Below, piece by piece: positions 11,187 to 21,689 of a stretch of DNA of 64,000 nt. Each line of letters opens with the position of its first letter. Positions within the stretch are counted from its first letter, which is position 1. The DNA comes from Pegoplata infirma (taxonomy: Eukaryota > Arthropoda > Insecta > Diptera > Anthomyiidae). The notes beneath the pieces were generated by a model that was not told where the DNA came from, did no database searches, and saw nothing but the letters and a program-made list of their open reading frames with translations. Position numbers and translations under genes: made by a program. The stretch lies in NCBI GenBank assembly GCA_963921195.1, contig OY992540.1:73707337-73771336 (forward strand), in the 5' to 3' direction.

Positions 11187-12585
11187 TATACCCTCCACTT
11201 AGTGATAGAGGGTATATGAATAGGTTGTTTGGATAGCCCTATATGGAACTAAGAAAATTGCGTTTTTGGTTTTTCTAATTTTCAAAAACTGGGCTTAGAA
11301 GGCGTGGTCAAATACTGGAAAAATGGTCAAATTTGTGGCGAGTTGCCTTGATTAAATATTTATCACATTAAAACGGAATGCACCACAATCTCAAAAATTA
11401 CCATTCTTATATAGTTTTGTATGGGCTATCGAATACAATTTTTTTCTTTGGAAAATTTTCAGAACCCGTTCTGAAATTTTCCATTTTTTAAAAAAGTCAA
11501 TTTATCAAAAATCCGGCCACTTTTTTCTTTTTTTTAATTTTTTTTTTAAGCTTAGATGTTTGTCCATCCACACAAAAAAATTTAGAAAAACATTTTTCGT
11601 TTTTTTCGAGAAAATCGCATTTGAATTTTAAATTTCATAACTATTTTGCAATTTGCTTGTATTTTCTTTTATTATCGTTGCGAATGAGTATTATCAATTG
11701 CATGAATATTTTTTTAATCGATAGCCCATACAAAACTATATAAGAATGTAATTTTTTAAGATTGTGGTGCATTCCGTTTTAATGTGATAAATATTTAATC
11801 AAGGCAAGTCGTCAAAAATTTGACCATTTTTCCAATATTTGACCACGCCTCCTAAGCCCAGTTTTTGAAAAATTGAAAAACCAAAAACGCAATTTTCTAA
11901 GTTCCATATATGGCTATCCATACAAGCTATTCAGAAGTTTAAGGTACACGTGTTTTTTTTCGCTGGACATTTGGTATGGAATGCCTCATATATAGGTTTG
12001 TCATTCCGTTTGTAACTCATCGAAATATCGATCTGGGACCCCATAAAGTATATATATTCATGATGCCCGATCGATTTTAAGACATTCTAGCGATGTCCGT
12101 CTGTCAGTCTGTCCGTCCGTCTGTCTGTGGAAAATGCTGTCACGGCCAAAATATTGCACAGAGATTACTGAAACTTAACATATTTATTGAAAGTTCTCCC
12201 AAAAACTTTGGTATTGCATTTGAGCGATATCGGTTCAGCGGTTCAAAAGTTATGAACGAAAATGTAAGCACACCTCAAAAATTTGAGTACATTCAACATA
12301 ACCTAAAAATACAAAATGCTTTAATTCGGCTTCTGGTTGGCATATGTGAACATAATTAAACACCAAATGGTATTTAAACGAGTACGAACATATTTTTTGA
12401 CAGAAAAAGAAAAAAAATCGCAGATTTTTTTTACCAAAATTTTTTTTCGAGGAAATTTTTTTTCCAAAAAATTTTTTTTTTTTCAAAAGTAATTTCCTTT
12501 TAAATAAAGTTTTTTGCAATAATCTTTTTGAAATTGTGAAGGGTATCACTACATTCGGCAAGGCCGAATTTAACTTTTTTACTTG
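11187..12585 (-). mobile_element. mini-me/DINE-like element with nested foldback
   Basis: On the plus strand it starts tataccctccacttagtg with agagggtata and ends gggtatcactacattcggc plus the hairpin and acttttttacttg, so the element is on the minus strand. The inner part has tttgtcattccg, a gtccgtctgtcagtctg tract (~12096) and cggttcaaaagttatg. It is split at a TA by the element at 11217-11988. It also supplies the empty site for the insertion at 58296-59029. Confidence 0.8.
11217..11988. mobile_element. TA-flanked foldback, copy 1 (left tip deleted)
   Basis: The arms are inverted copies of each other: the left has gataggcccta-like sequence, aaattgcgtttttggttttt and ggcgtggtcaaatac, and all return inverted before ggaatgcctca on the right. 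Compared with 25356-26305, about 55 bp are missing after the first TGA of the left tip. The deletion lies between two TGA triplets. TA dinucleotides flank it inside a mini-me element. Confidence 0.8.
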
Positions 12586-13035
12586 TTTAATTTAATATCA
12601 GTTAAATTTTTAATTAATGTAATTTATTGTTTAATCAAATTTTTAACATTTTAATTATTTTTTTAAATTTAATATTAATTAAACATTTAATTAATATAAC
12701 TAATAGTTTAATTAAATTTTTAGCTTTACTATTTTTTTTTTCTGTTTTGTTTTCCGTGTGTGCGAGTATGTGTTTTTTCTTGCATTGTTTTTCTTACAAA
12801 AACAAATACAGAAGTATAAACATTTTGTTGAAGTTTTTTATTTCTCATATAGATTTTTGAATTCTCATTTTGTTTATAGTTTTATGTGTATGTATATAAA
12901 TGGTTTATACCTTACTTTATAAAATTGTCTCACTGACTATGTCTTTACGGCAGGGTTGGCAACCGATACCCACCTAGAATAACGATATTTGGCTATTGTA
13001 CCGCAACCAATAAAGATATGGACATTTTCAAAAGC
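12586..13035. other. AT-rich spacer
   Basis: Dense ttaatttaa/aattaa motifs to ~12730, then ordinary AT-rich DNA. No gene is supported. Confidence 0.35.
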
Positions 13036-13153
13036 GATTATGAGAGCTGATGAAATTTCTAGTATTTTATATATGTCACTTCGTGTTTCTACCGGTTCGT
13101 TTTAGTTATATAGGCCAATACCGTTATAATACCGTTTCAAACGGTATTATAAA

Positions 13154-14296
13154 CAGTGTTGCCACTTTCTGGATAATTATCCAAAAATGGGACAGTTTCA
13201 AAATCTTTGGATAATTTTTGGACAATGATATTTTTGTGTAATTTTTGTGTAATTTTACCTCAATAAAATTCCAACTTTTTTTTTATCATTTTATCGACAC
13301 TTTTGGTTTCAAAAATCATTGACAACATCGACTTAAAAAATTTTGATTACCAGAACAAGATAATAAATAACGAACATGCGTTTTTGAACCATTAAAACCT
13401 TAATTTTCTTCATTACTAAGATGTCGAAAAACAACGCTCTAAAATTTTTAAATAAAACATTATTCTGGAGAATCCCTATTCCCAAATCTGAAAATTGTTA
13501 TTCAATATCTTTTAATATCCCCATATTGGGGGAAACTTTTCCCCACGCGAAAAATGTTGGCTAGTTGATTTATAATGATTTTGCCACTTAATTATTACAA
13601 TTATATCAATATTAAAACCATTTTATCATTATTAAAATTATGTTTTTTTATCCACGCCTACAAAAGGAGGACTGAAAATTGTTTCATCTGTTGAACAAAA
13701 AAATCATTTGAAAATGCCGTTTTTCAGAGGTCGGTTTAGTTTTTCAAGAAAAAATATTTTTTCCACCTGGACCGATTTTGCCCATTCACGAACTTAGCCT
13801 ACCTATGACCAAAACACAAATTCGTGTCAATTTTCAGAAGTCTACATTTTTATTTTGGACTGCAGTATGTTATATACAGACGGACGGACGAACATACAGA
13901 GAATGTCTTAGAATCATCAAGTATCAATAATGTAAATATACTTTAGGGCTATCTGACCGATATTTCAATATTTAGTGTCCATAACTGATATAAATACTTT
14001 AACATAACATCAAAATTTATATAACGTCAAAGTTTATATAGCAATAATTGCTTGGCAATTTATTTAAGCAACTATTGCTGGCAATTAAACATCTAAATCG
14101 TACGCCATCTTTGTTTGGAATTCATAAAAATAGACGCAAAACTGTTTTTTTGTTCACTTTGCATACGTTATTGCCACCAAAAAAATCAGGTGTAGACCAG
14201 GGGATACATACGAAATGACAAAAAAAAATTTTGTGTAATTTTTGAGATTTTGGAAAATTTGTTGTGTAATTTCCAATTTCATTGGTGGCAACACTG
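13154..14296. mobile_element. hAT-like non-autonomous element, copy B
   Basis: Same ends as 9659-10982: cagtgttgccact and ggtggcaacactg, with ggataattatcc just inside the left end. The flanks gtattata/gtattgac match only in part, so the target duplication is uncertain. A mini-me fragment lies inside. Poly-T and gtgtaatttttg phrases fill the rest. Confidence 0.7.
13550..13985 (+). mobile_element. mini-me/DINE-like fragment
   Basis: Contains the upstream module tgttggctagttgatttata and ttttatcattattaaaatta (shared with 24755-25036), then ttcagaggtcggtttag, ggaccgattttgcccatt, a short gacggacggacg tract (~13879) and agaatgtcttagaatc. The ggagggtata end is missing. Confidence 0.7.
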
Positions 14297-14758
14297 GTAT
14301 TGACCTATATTTCGAAAACGAACCGGTAGAAACACGAAGTGACACATTTAAAATACTAGAAATTTCATCAAAATCGGACAATTATTAAAAAAATTTGTCT
14401 GCCATTTTGAATGCGCCTTTTTGATTTTTTTCGTTTTTAGTTAAATTTTGAAATCAGCGACACCGAAATACTCTAGAAGCACATTTTCAGCCGGATCCAA
14501 CAACAATAAAGACTTTTGGCTGGAGTTGGATCATTCTTTAAACTTTAAGAAGCATATTTAGTCCGCCATTTTGTTTTTCAAAATTCGGAGTAACAATTCT
14601 TATTCAGTAACTCCAAGACCCGCATAAAACAAAATTTGTGTTCAATCGGACAAATTAAAAAAAAATTGTCCGCCATTTTGATTTTTTTTGTTTTTATCTA
14701 AATTTTGAAATCAGCGACCTCGAATTGGCCGGAATTGGATCATGCTGGCCCTGTGTGG

Positions 14759-14800
14759 AGTGTATTAATAGATTCGGTCAAGTCGAGTTTAACTTTTTCT
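14759..14800 (-). mobile_element. mini-me/DINE-like terminal fragment
   Basis: Reverse copy of the hairpin end only: agattcggtcaagtcgagtt followed by taactttttct. No body is attached. Confidence 0.5.
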
Positions 14801-14917
14801 TTGGTATCAATTGGTGGAAGTTTGCCCGTAGCTGGGCGCCACTTATAAAGTTTTTTTTGCTAATTTGAAACTGAATACAAACTAAGAAGAAATACATTAA
14901 AAATCTTTATTGACAGT

Positions 14918-15935
14918 GGAAAATTAAAAAAAAACAATTGGAAATGGTGTAGAACCCGTCGGTCTCAGCATCTATTTGTGTCAATTTGACACAAATAGAC
15001 GGTGAGACCGACGGTTTCAACACCATTTCCAATTGTTTTTTAAAATTTTCCAAATGTATTTTGAAATTGTCCAAATGTATTTTAAAATTGTCCAAATATA
15101 TTTTAAAATTGTCCAAATTAATTTTAAAATTGTCCAAATTTATTTTTAAATTGTTCAAATATATTTTAAAATTGTCCAAATGTATTTTAAATTTGTCCAA
15201 ATTGATTTAAAAATTGTCTAAATGTATTTTAAAATTTCCCTAATGTAGATTAAAATTGTTCAAATGTATTTTAAAAATTTCCAAATGTAGTTTAAAATAG
15301 TGCAAATGTATTTTAAAAATTTCCAAATGTATTTTAAAATTTTCCTGTTGTTTTCTAAAAATTTCCAAATGTATTTTCAAAATTGTCCAAATGTATTTTA
15401 AAATTTTCCAAATGTATTTAAAATTGTCCTAAGTATATTAAAATTGTCTAAATGTATTTTAAAATATTCTATGTATAATTCTATATAGAGTATTTTAAAA
15501 TACATTTTGTAAATTTTAAAATACAATTGTACAATTTTAAAATACATTTGGAAATTTTTTAAATACATATGGACAATTTTAAAATACATTTGGACAATTT
15601 AAAATTACATTTGAATGATTTTGAAAAGACATTTGGAAAATTTTAAAATACAATTGAAAAATTTTAAAACACGTTTGGAAAATTTTAGGCTATATTTGGA
15701 CAACATTAAAATATTTTTGGATAATTTTAAAATACATTTTGAAAATTTTCAATACATTTGGACAATTTTAAAATATATTTGAACAATTTTATAATATATT
15801 TGGACAATTTTAAAATAATTTGGCAATCGCAAAATATATTTGAACAATTTTACAATACATTTGGACAATTTTAAAATACACTTGGACAATTTTAAAATAC
15901 ATTTGGAAAATTTTAAAATTGGAAATGGTGTAGAT
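14918..15935. mobile_element. foldback-like element of opposed 21-bp repeat arrays
   Basis: A perfect-looking hairpin (14935-15036, loop at tgtgtcaatttgacaca) carries ggaaatggtgt at both feet. It is followed by ~20 units of ccaaatgtattttaaaattgt in one orientation (15040-15470), then the inverse unit acaattttaaaatacatttgg (15490-15910), and ends again with ttggaaatggtgtag. Long inverted ends made of short direct repeats are the plan of Drosophila FB elements. Assignment to that family is inference. The peptide-like frames through it only reflect the 21-bp period. Confidence 0.7.
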
Positions 15936-16008
15936 CAAGTTTTCGATGTGTTACATACGCAATAACAAAACTTATATATAACCTCAATTACAAAGTAGAG
16001 GGTATAAA
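15936..16008 (+). mobile_element. mini-me/DINE-like 3' end fragment
   Basis: Only the end remains: ttttcgatgtgttacatacg, aacttatatata, then gtagagggtataaaaag. Confidence 0.65.
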
Positions 16009-17606
16009 AAGTACAAATTAGTAAAAATTAAAAATTAAAACTACAATTTATTACTTTTATTCTGGTTTGTTTTATATAAAAAGTCACGTTTTTCTTTTCT
16101 GAAAGTCTGTTGTATTTTTTTTTTTGTAACTTTTTTTAAGAAAAAATTGTAACAATAAGTTCAGGGCCATTTTAAGTGCGTAATGCGCTAAGTAGTTCAC
16201 TTTGTTTTCATTACACTTTATGAATTTTTAATGAAATTATTTAATTTAAATGAATATAAATTTAAAAACTGTTTGTTATTGTTTTTATTAATTATATGCC
16301 GAAAGCATATAAATTTTATAATTAAAATAATTACTAATTTTAAGTTCTTTCATTTTGTTGTTGATAAACAGTCAAAAAACTAAAATTTGTTAAGAAGTGT
16401 TAACACGATCATAAAAAAAAATAATTATATACCCAAACAAATAAATCCAATACCTGATAATATGGTTTTTATGGTCTTAAAAAAAAACTTTAATATTTAA
16501 ACAATATTGGATATATGTCAGTAGTATGCTTAAATAAAAACAGAACTTCAAACAGAAAAAAAAGACATAAAAAAAAGAAATGTTGACCTAAATCGAAACG
16601 ATTTTATGACATTATTAAATATTTTAAACAGAAAAATTAAACAATTGATAAAAAAAAGTTTTTTTATTGAAAAAAACTTACCTTTTTTACATTATGTGTG
16701 TTAATACCTGCAACAGATAGAAATAAAGAAAATATTTTAAATTTTTTTCAAATATTTGACATATGCTAATTAATATAACCATGACTCTATAAAATATTTA
16801 AATATAAAATATGCATTAAACGCAAAAAAAATAATAAAATATATTCAATAATTACCAAACATTATTTTCAATAACTACTAGAGTTTATTTCATAATTTTA
16901 TAAAAAAAAAAATATTCACAACAATTCATAATAATAAAAAAAAAACACATGTTTCTTTTTTAAACTATTTTTTTTTGTTGTTGTTAAATATTTAAAGTAA
17001 TGAAAAATTTGGTAATTTTTTTTATTTCATTCAAGGACATTAAATACGTAGTATATTGACAGTTTTTTTTCGAAATGTGTATTTTTAGTTTATGTGTCGT
17101 TTTTTTTTTATTAGTTGGGAATATCTGATTACGCGAATTTACGCATTTAAAATAGCCAAATTTAGTAACATTGGGGTTTTAGTTTAATATTTATTTTATT
17201 TATTTTTAACAGCTATAAACCTACAATTATTTTTTGAACAACAACAAATAGTTAATAACTTTTAAACACCTTTTCTATGTTTAATGTATTTTAAATATTA
17301 AAAATGACCTTAAAAACAAAATATTACCAAAAATTAAGTTATAAAACCCTAAAAATTTCATCATAACACTTTAAATAAGTAAAAAGTGTAAAATTTAGCA
17401 CTGTCGAATCTTAAATGCCCTTAACCTTAACACAGAATCAGATTCACTGTTTGTCAATTAAACAGTTTAGTTGCAGCAATCGTATTTTTTAGTTGTGAAA
17501 GTAATTCAGTTACATAAAACATCGTTTGATGAACCGAGGGTGATGTAAACTTGAAAGAATAACTCCCCGTGTGCAAATCGACTAGATCCAAACTGCAATA
17601 TTCTAA
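16009..17606. other. unassigned AT-rich DNA
   Basis: About 1.6 kb without recognisable repeats apart from a degraded mini-me hairpin end near 17380-17412 (gtgtaaaatttagcactgtc). It may be comparatively unique intergenic or intronic DNA. No exon is supported. Confidence 0.35.
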
Positions 17607-17750
17607 TACACTAAAAAAAAAAAAATATTGTAGTTTTGGATGTTGCAAAAATTTTGGTAATATTAGCAAAACCATTTTGCTAATCAAAAAATTAGGAAAA
17701 AAAAAATGATAAAATTACAAGAATATCATTTTATTTTTGTAAAAAATCAA

Positions 17751-17892
17751 CCTTCTTTAAATGTGGTAATGGCAGCATCAACTGTTACTTCAGTTGTTGG
17801 ATGGTTTCTTCGGCTTGATGGCATCTTCTTTTGCCTTCTTCTCAGCAGCTGTAGTTGCAGTAACTGGACTTCCAACAACATCAAAATCCAAT
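17751..17892 (-). pseudogene. histone H1 5' fragment, copy 2
   Basis: Read on the minus strand, the first frame gives a lysine/alanine-rich tail with SPVTATTAAEKKAKEDA. After a +1 shift a second frame gives HPTTEVTVDAAITTFKEG. The HP(P)T..xVDAAIxxxKE phrase is the start of the winged-helix globular domain of insect linker histone H1, and the tail composition fits. About 45 of some 250 residues are present. The start codon appears mutated. Upstream (17893-18075) a leader with agtgaagtgttgttctttaa and gtttaagtgaaaaaaa is shared with the other fragments. The sequence stops right after the KEG codons. H1 binds linker DNA in chromatin; this fragment cannot encode it. Confidence 0.75.
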
Positions 17893-18075
17893 TTTTTTTT
17901 TTTTCACTTAATGATTTTTTTTTTTTTTCACTTAAACACTTTAAACAAAAATTTTAAAGAACAACACTTCACTGTTTTTATTTTTTTTGCGTCATTTTTT
18001 TAGCTTAAGTAGAATTTTTAGCTTAATGAGAATTGCGTAGTAGTCTACACAAGAAATTTCTTACATTTTCACGTA
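17893..18075 (-). promoter_or_regulatory. captured H1 leader/promoter-like segment
   Basis: Minus-strand sequence upstream of copy 2: taagaaatttcttgtgtaga, cgcaattctcattaagc, agtgaagtgttgttctttaa, then gtttaagtgaaaa leading to the lost start. The same order occurs at 47902-48039 before the third H1 fragment. It is likely the 5' untranslated region, possibly with promoter DNA. No activity can be inferred. Confidence 0.5.
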
Positions 18076-18343
18076 AAACTGTAAAAAATTAAGAAATTTT
18101 TTTTCGAACTTTTAATTTTTTTCACAAGTATTTTTGAAAAAAAAAAAAAAATTGGAAATTTAAAGATTAGATATTTAAGTATGTGTTAAAATAAAAAAAA
18201 ATAATTTTTCATTAGTAGCAACTTTTTATTAACAATTTAGTAGCCAAATTTTAAAAATTTTTCATATAAAATTAGCAAAAAAAAATGGTAAAATTAGCAA
18301 AAAAATATGGTTAAAAATACGAAAAATTGTTTAGCTTATTTTT

Positions 18344-18487
18344 GAGCACCACGTTCTTTAAAGTTACTAATAGCATCAACAACCAACATTCCAGTTGATG
18401 GATGCCTACTTTGCTGTGGAGTTGGCAGCATCATCTTGAGTCTTCTTCTCGGCAGCTGGACTTTCAACACTAGCAGAATCTGCAATG
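18344..18487 (-). pseudogene. histone H1 5' fragment, copy 1
   Basis: Minus-strand frame one reads ADSASVESPAAEKKTQDDAA and on to a stop. A +1 shift then opens HPSTGMLVVDAISNFKERGA. VDAI..FKERG matches the first helix of the H1 globular domain in flies (typical form VDASIKNLKERGG). The putative ATG is ATT. The leader gtttaaaatgttctagtg resembles that of copy 2. The homology ends just after KERG, the same point as copy 2, and the shift lies at the same place before the HP codons. Partial and non-functional; identification rests on this motif plus the acidic/Ala/Lys-rich tail. Confidence 0.75.
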
Positions 18488-18949
18488 TTTTTGTCGCACT
18501 AGAACATTTTAAACAAAATTTTTTTTATTAAACTAAGAAAAAAAAATAAAAAGTATTACCATTTCTTTAAGGAAAGTACTAATATTTTTGCTAAAATTAT
18601 ATTAAAATAAAAAAATAAAAAAATAGAAAGAAAATATAGTAAAAATACCAAAAAAATTTTGTATTTTACCAATAGTAAATTTTCAAAAAAATCTGTAAAA
18701 ATTAAATTTTTACAATTTTTTTTTTTGCTACAGTTTGGTTGATGTAAATTACAACACCTTTTACTAATATTTTGACTAAGTTATTTTGTAAAATTTTGTA
18801 TTTTACCAATAGTAAATTTTCAAAAAAATCTGTAAAAATTAAATTTTTACAATGTTTTTTTTTGCTACAGTTTGGTTGATGTAAATTACAACACCTTTTA
18901 CTAATATTTTGACTAAGTTATTTTTTTGAGTGTACTACCTGTCCATATA

Positions 18950-19170
18950 TTTTTAATTCAATGTTTTTTCCATTTTTAAGATCTGATTAGATACAGACCT
19001 AATTAGATCTTGAAATTAGGAGATCAGATACAATTACTGATCAGATCTAATTAGATCTTGAAATTAGTAGAAAATCTTTAATCTGAGTGATTGAAACAGA
19101 AAAAATTTATATAATTGATCTTAGCAAATCTTACTAGATCTAATGCATTTTTACACGGGTCTGCTAAGTA
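18950..19170. repeat. decayed GATC-rich foldback remnant
   Basis: Two copies of agatctaattagatcttgaa (near 18990 and 19045) and a right edge catttttacacgggt resemble the ends and interior of the MITE at 2693-2983. Boundaries are uncertain. Confidence 0.45.
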
Positions 19171-19249
19171 AATAAAAACGAGGATCCAAATTTCCAAAAA
19201 TCGTATTTTATTCTCTTGGTTTGTAGAATTCTCATTTAGTTTATAGAGG

Positions 19250-21390
19250 CGCGGATCCAGCTTTTGGTTTTGGGGGGAAATTTTATTTTTTTTTTTACTC
19301 AAATTTTTTTTGCAGGGAACCTTTTTGCGAATTTGAATCGTTAGTAAGGGTTTTTTTTAGTGTTTACATCTTGTTTATAATGATTTTTTCATTAGAAACA
19401 TTTTCACATTTTAAAAACCTATTCCCATAGAAAAGGTTATAGAACTTAAGAAAATGTTTGATATTTTGATAAATATCTTGTTAAGAAATTCTCAGGTTCT
19501 GAAATATTTTTGTGACAGCAAAAGACCCAGATTCTGAAATAAGTTTCTAATAGAAAATATATAGATTTGAGACATGTTTATTCCAAAAAATTTTTTCTGA
19601 TTTTAAAATTTTTCTGAGTCATTTGCTTAAAGAGAAAGTTTATGATTCTGAGACATTATCCCAATACAAAAATTCTGAGGCATTTTGCTACAGAAAAGCT
19701 TTTAGAATTTATTTAAATTCTTATTAAAAAAATTTTAGATACTGCTACACTTTTCATAAATAAAATTTTCAGATTTTCTGAGACATACCTAAGTATAATG
19801 TTTCCTATAAAAATGACTAAGATTCTGAGAAATTTTTCGTAAAGAAAAGGTCTTAGCTTCTGAAACATTTTTTCTATAGAAAAAAGTCTCAGAGTCTGAG
19901 ACTATAGAAAAAGTCTCAGATTCTGAGTAATTTTTCCTTTGGAAAAACTCTCAGAACTCACAAGTTCAGAGACGTTTTTCCTATTAAAAAAATCTGAGTT
20001 TTTTTTCTAGGATTGTTAGACCTTTTTCCTATAGAAAAGGTCGTTGCTTTTTCTATAAAAATCTTCGATTCTGAAACATATAAAAATAATCCCACACTCA
20101 GAGAAGAGTTATGATTGTGGCAACCATAATTTAAGAGCGTCATATTATGATTGAAAATTCTATCATAATATGTTAACAGCAATCATAAAATGTTTGTTGC
20201 AACCAAATTATGGTCATAAATTATAATTTTTCAAATATTTAGGATCATAATATGATTGCTGCAAAAATGTTATGGTTGCTACAAACAGGTTATGATACAA
20301 TTTTCAATCATAATATGATGCTCTTAAATTATGATTACCAAAATCATATCTCTTCTCTGCGTGCAGATTCTGAGACATTATTTCACAATCTGAGACATTT
20401 TTTCTAAAGAAATGTCTTAGATTCTAAGACTTCTTTTAAATAGAAAAAAATTTTAGATTCCGACACATTTTTCCTATAGAAGTCACAGATTCCGTGTAAT
20501 TTATCCAATAGAAAAAGTATCAGATTTTATGACATTTTTTCTATAGAAAAATTCTCAAATTTTTCCTGAAGAAAATTTTCTAATATTTCATATAGAAAAA
20601 TTATCAATTTGTCTTTAAAGAAATTTTTCTTATTTTTTCTATGGAGAAATTTAAAGATTCCGACACTTTTTCCAATAAAAAATTCTAATATCAAATAATT
20701 TCCTTTCTTTTTCTCTTTTCTTTTTAACCATCTCTTTCTCAGATTTTTTCGAAAGAAAAATTGTTAGATTTTTCCTATAAAAAAGTTCTTAGATTTTTCC
20801 TGTAGAAAAAATTTCATATTTTCTCTATTAAAATTTGTCAGATTTATCCTTAAGGAAACTTCTCAGATTTTTCCTATAGAAAATTATAAGAAAAATTCAC
20901 AAATTATTCCTACAGAAAAATTGTCAAATTTTTCTTATAGCAAAATTCCTAAAGAAAAATTTAAAATTTCCAAAACTTTTTTGATATAGAAAAATTCCTA
21001 CACATTTTTCCGTCAGAAAATTTTCTTAAATTGACATTTTACATAGAAGAATTTGTATAAAGTAATTTTTCTGATAGAAAAATTCTCAGGTTTTTCCTAT
21101 GGAAAAAATAGCAAATTATTCCTATAGAAAAATTCCATATTTTTCTAAAGAAAATTCTTTTTCTTTAGAAAAAATCTCAAATTTTTTTCCCATAAAAATT
21201 TTAAGATACTCTAAATTTTTTCTAGACAAAAAATTGTCAGATTATTTCCACTTTTATTTTGCTTTCCTTTTTCCCCGTCCTTTTCTCTTTTCTCTTTTCT
21301 CTTCTTTCTTTTTACTCTTCTTTCTCTTTCTTTTTTTCCTTTTTTTTTGAATTTCGGTTTTGGTGGGGGGGGTGTAAATTTCCTCCTCCC
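19250..21390. repeat. CTGAGA/TTTTTCTATAGAAAAA minisatellite
   Basis: Dozens of imperfect units combine cagattctgagacattttt with ctatagaaaaa. Unit length varies around 40-50 bp. The array is bounded by similar G-rich phrases, ggttttggggggaaatttt (~19270) and ggttttggtggggggggtg (~21355), beside ggatcc sites. It is interrupted by the MITE at 20095-20363. The same units occur at 45000-45180 and 55105-55690. Confidence 0.75.
20095..20363. mobile_element. foldback MITE inside the minisatellite
   Basis: Inverted arms of ~65 bp begin cactcagagaagag and end ctcttctctgcgtg. Inside, gtcatattatgattgaaaat returns inverted. The centre repeats caaccaaattatggtcat-like phrases. Minisatellite sequence continues on both sides, so it inserted into the array. 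A second copy lies at 3236-3460. Confidence 0.8.
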
Positions 21391-21689
21391 CGTGGATCCG
21401 TTTAGTATTTTATTCGCGATTTTTGTTTTTAAAATCACAAAAAGTTGAAAAAGTGGTGTTAGTGGAAGAGCTATAACTTCTTAAGTAAATATCAGATTTT
21501 TATAATCAAAAATGAAATGGAAAGCTAAAGTCCTCTACTTTAAGCATAAAAGTTTCAAAAAATTTGTCATTAAAAAATGCATTTTAAATGCAAATGAATT
21601 TTTTTAGTGCATTTTTGTCCACTTCTACACCTTTTAATTTACATGTTATTAAAGTATGACCTTGTTACAAAAAAAAAAAATCAATCAGT

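Larger units (their letters stand above)
13036..14376. repeat. outer inverted repeat enclosing a hAT-like element
   Basis: Left flank 13036-13127 (gatgaaatttctagtatttt, cacttcgtgtttctaccgg) returns inverted at 14297-14376. This is a palindromic host repeat of ~80-bp arms into whose loop the element at 13154-14296 sits. Its own termini were not resolved. Confidence 0.65.
17609..18932. mobile_element. TA-flanked element carrying histone H1 fragments
   Basis: Ends cactaaaaaaaaaaaa and tttttttgagtg, each bordered by TA (17607-17608, 18933-18934). On its minus strand it holds two decayed histone H1 5' fragments with leader sequence. A 137-bp segment (gtattttaccaatagtaaat onward) is repeated directly at 18661 and 18798. 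The leader and H1 segment recur in the 46897-48897 element, whose termini are of the same type. No transposase was seen. Confidence 0.6.

Noticed and set aside
14907..15600. Repetitive small proteins on both strands
   Set aside because: The frames are produced by a 21-bp repeat whose period is a multiple of three. There is no start context or independent support.
15040..15920. CRISPR-like array
   Set aside because: The 21-bp units are contiguous with no unique spacers, switch orientation halfway, and the window is eukaryotic.
17751..18487. Functional histone H1 gene or histone cluster
   Set aside because: Only the first ~45 codons are present, with lost start codons and frameshifts, and no other core histone sequence was seen nearby.
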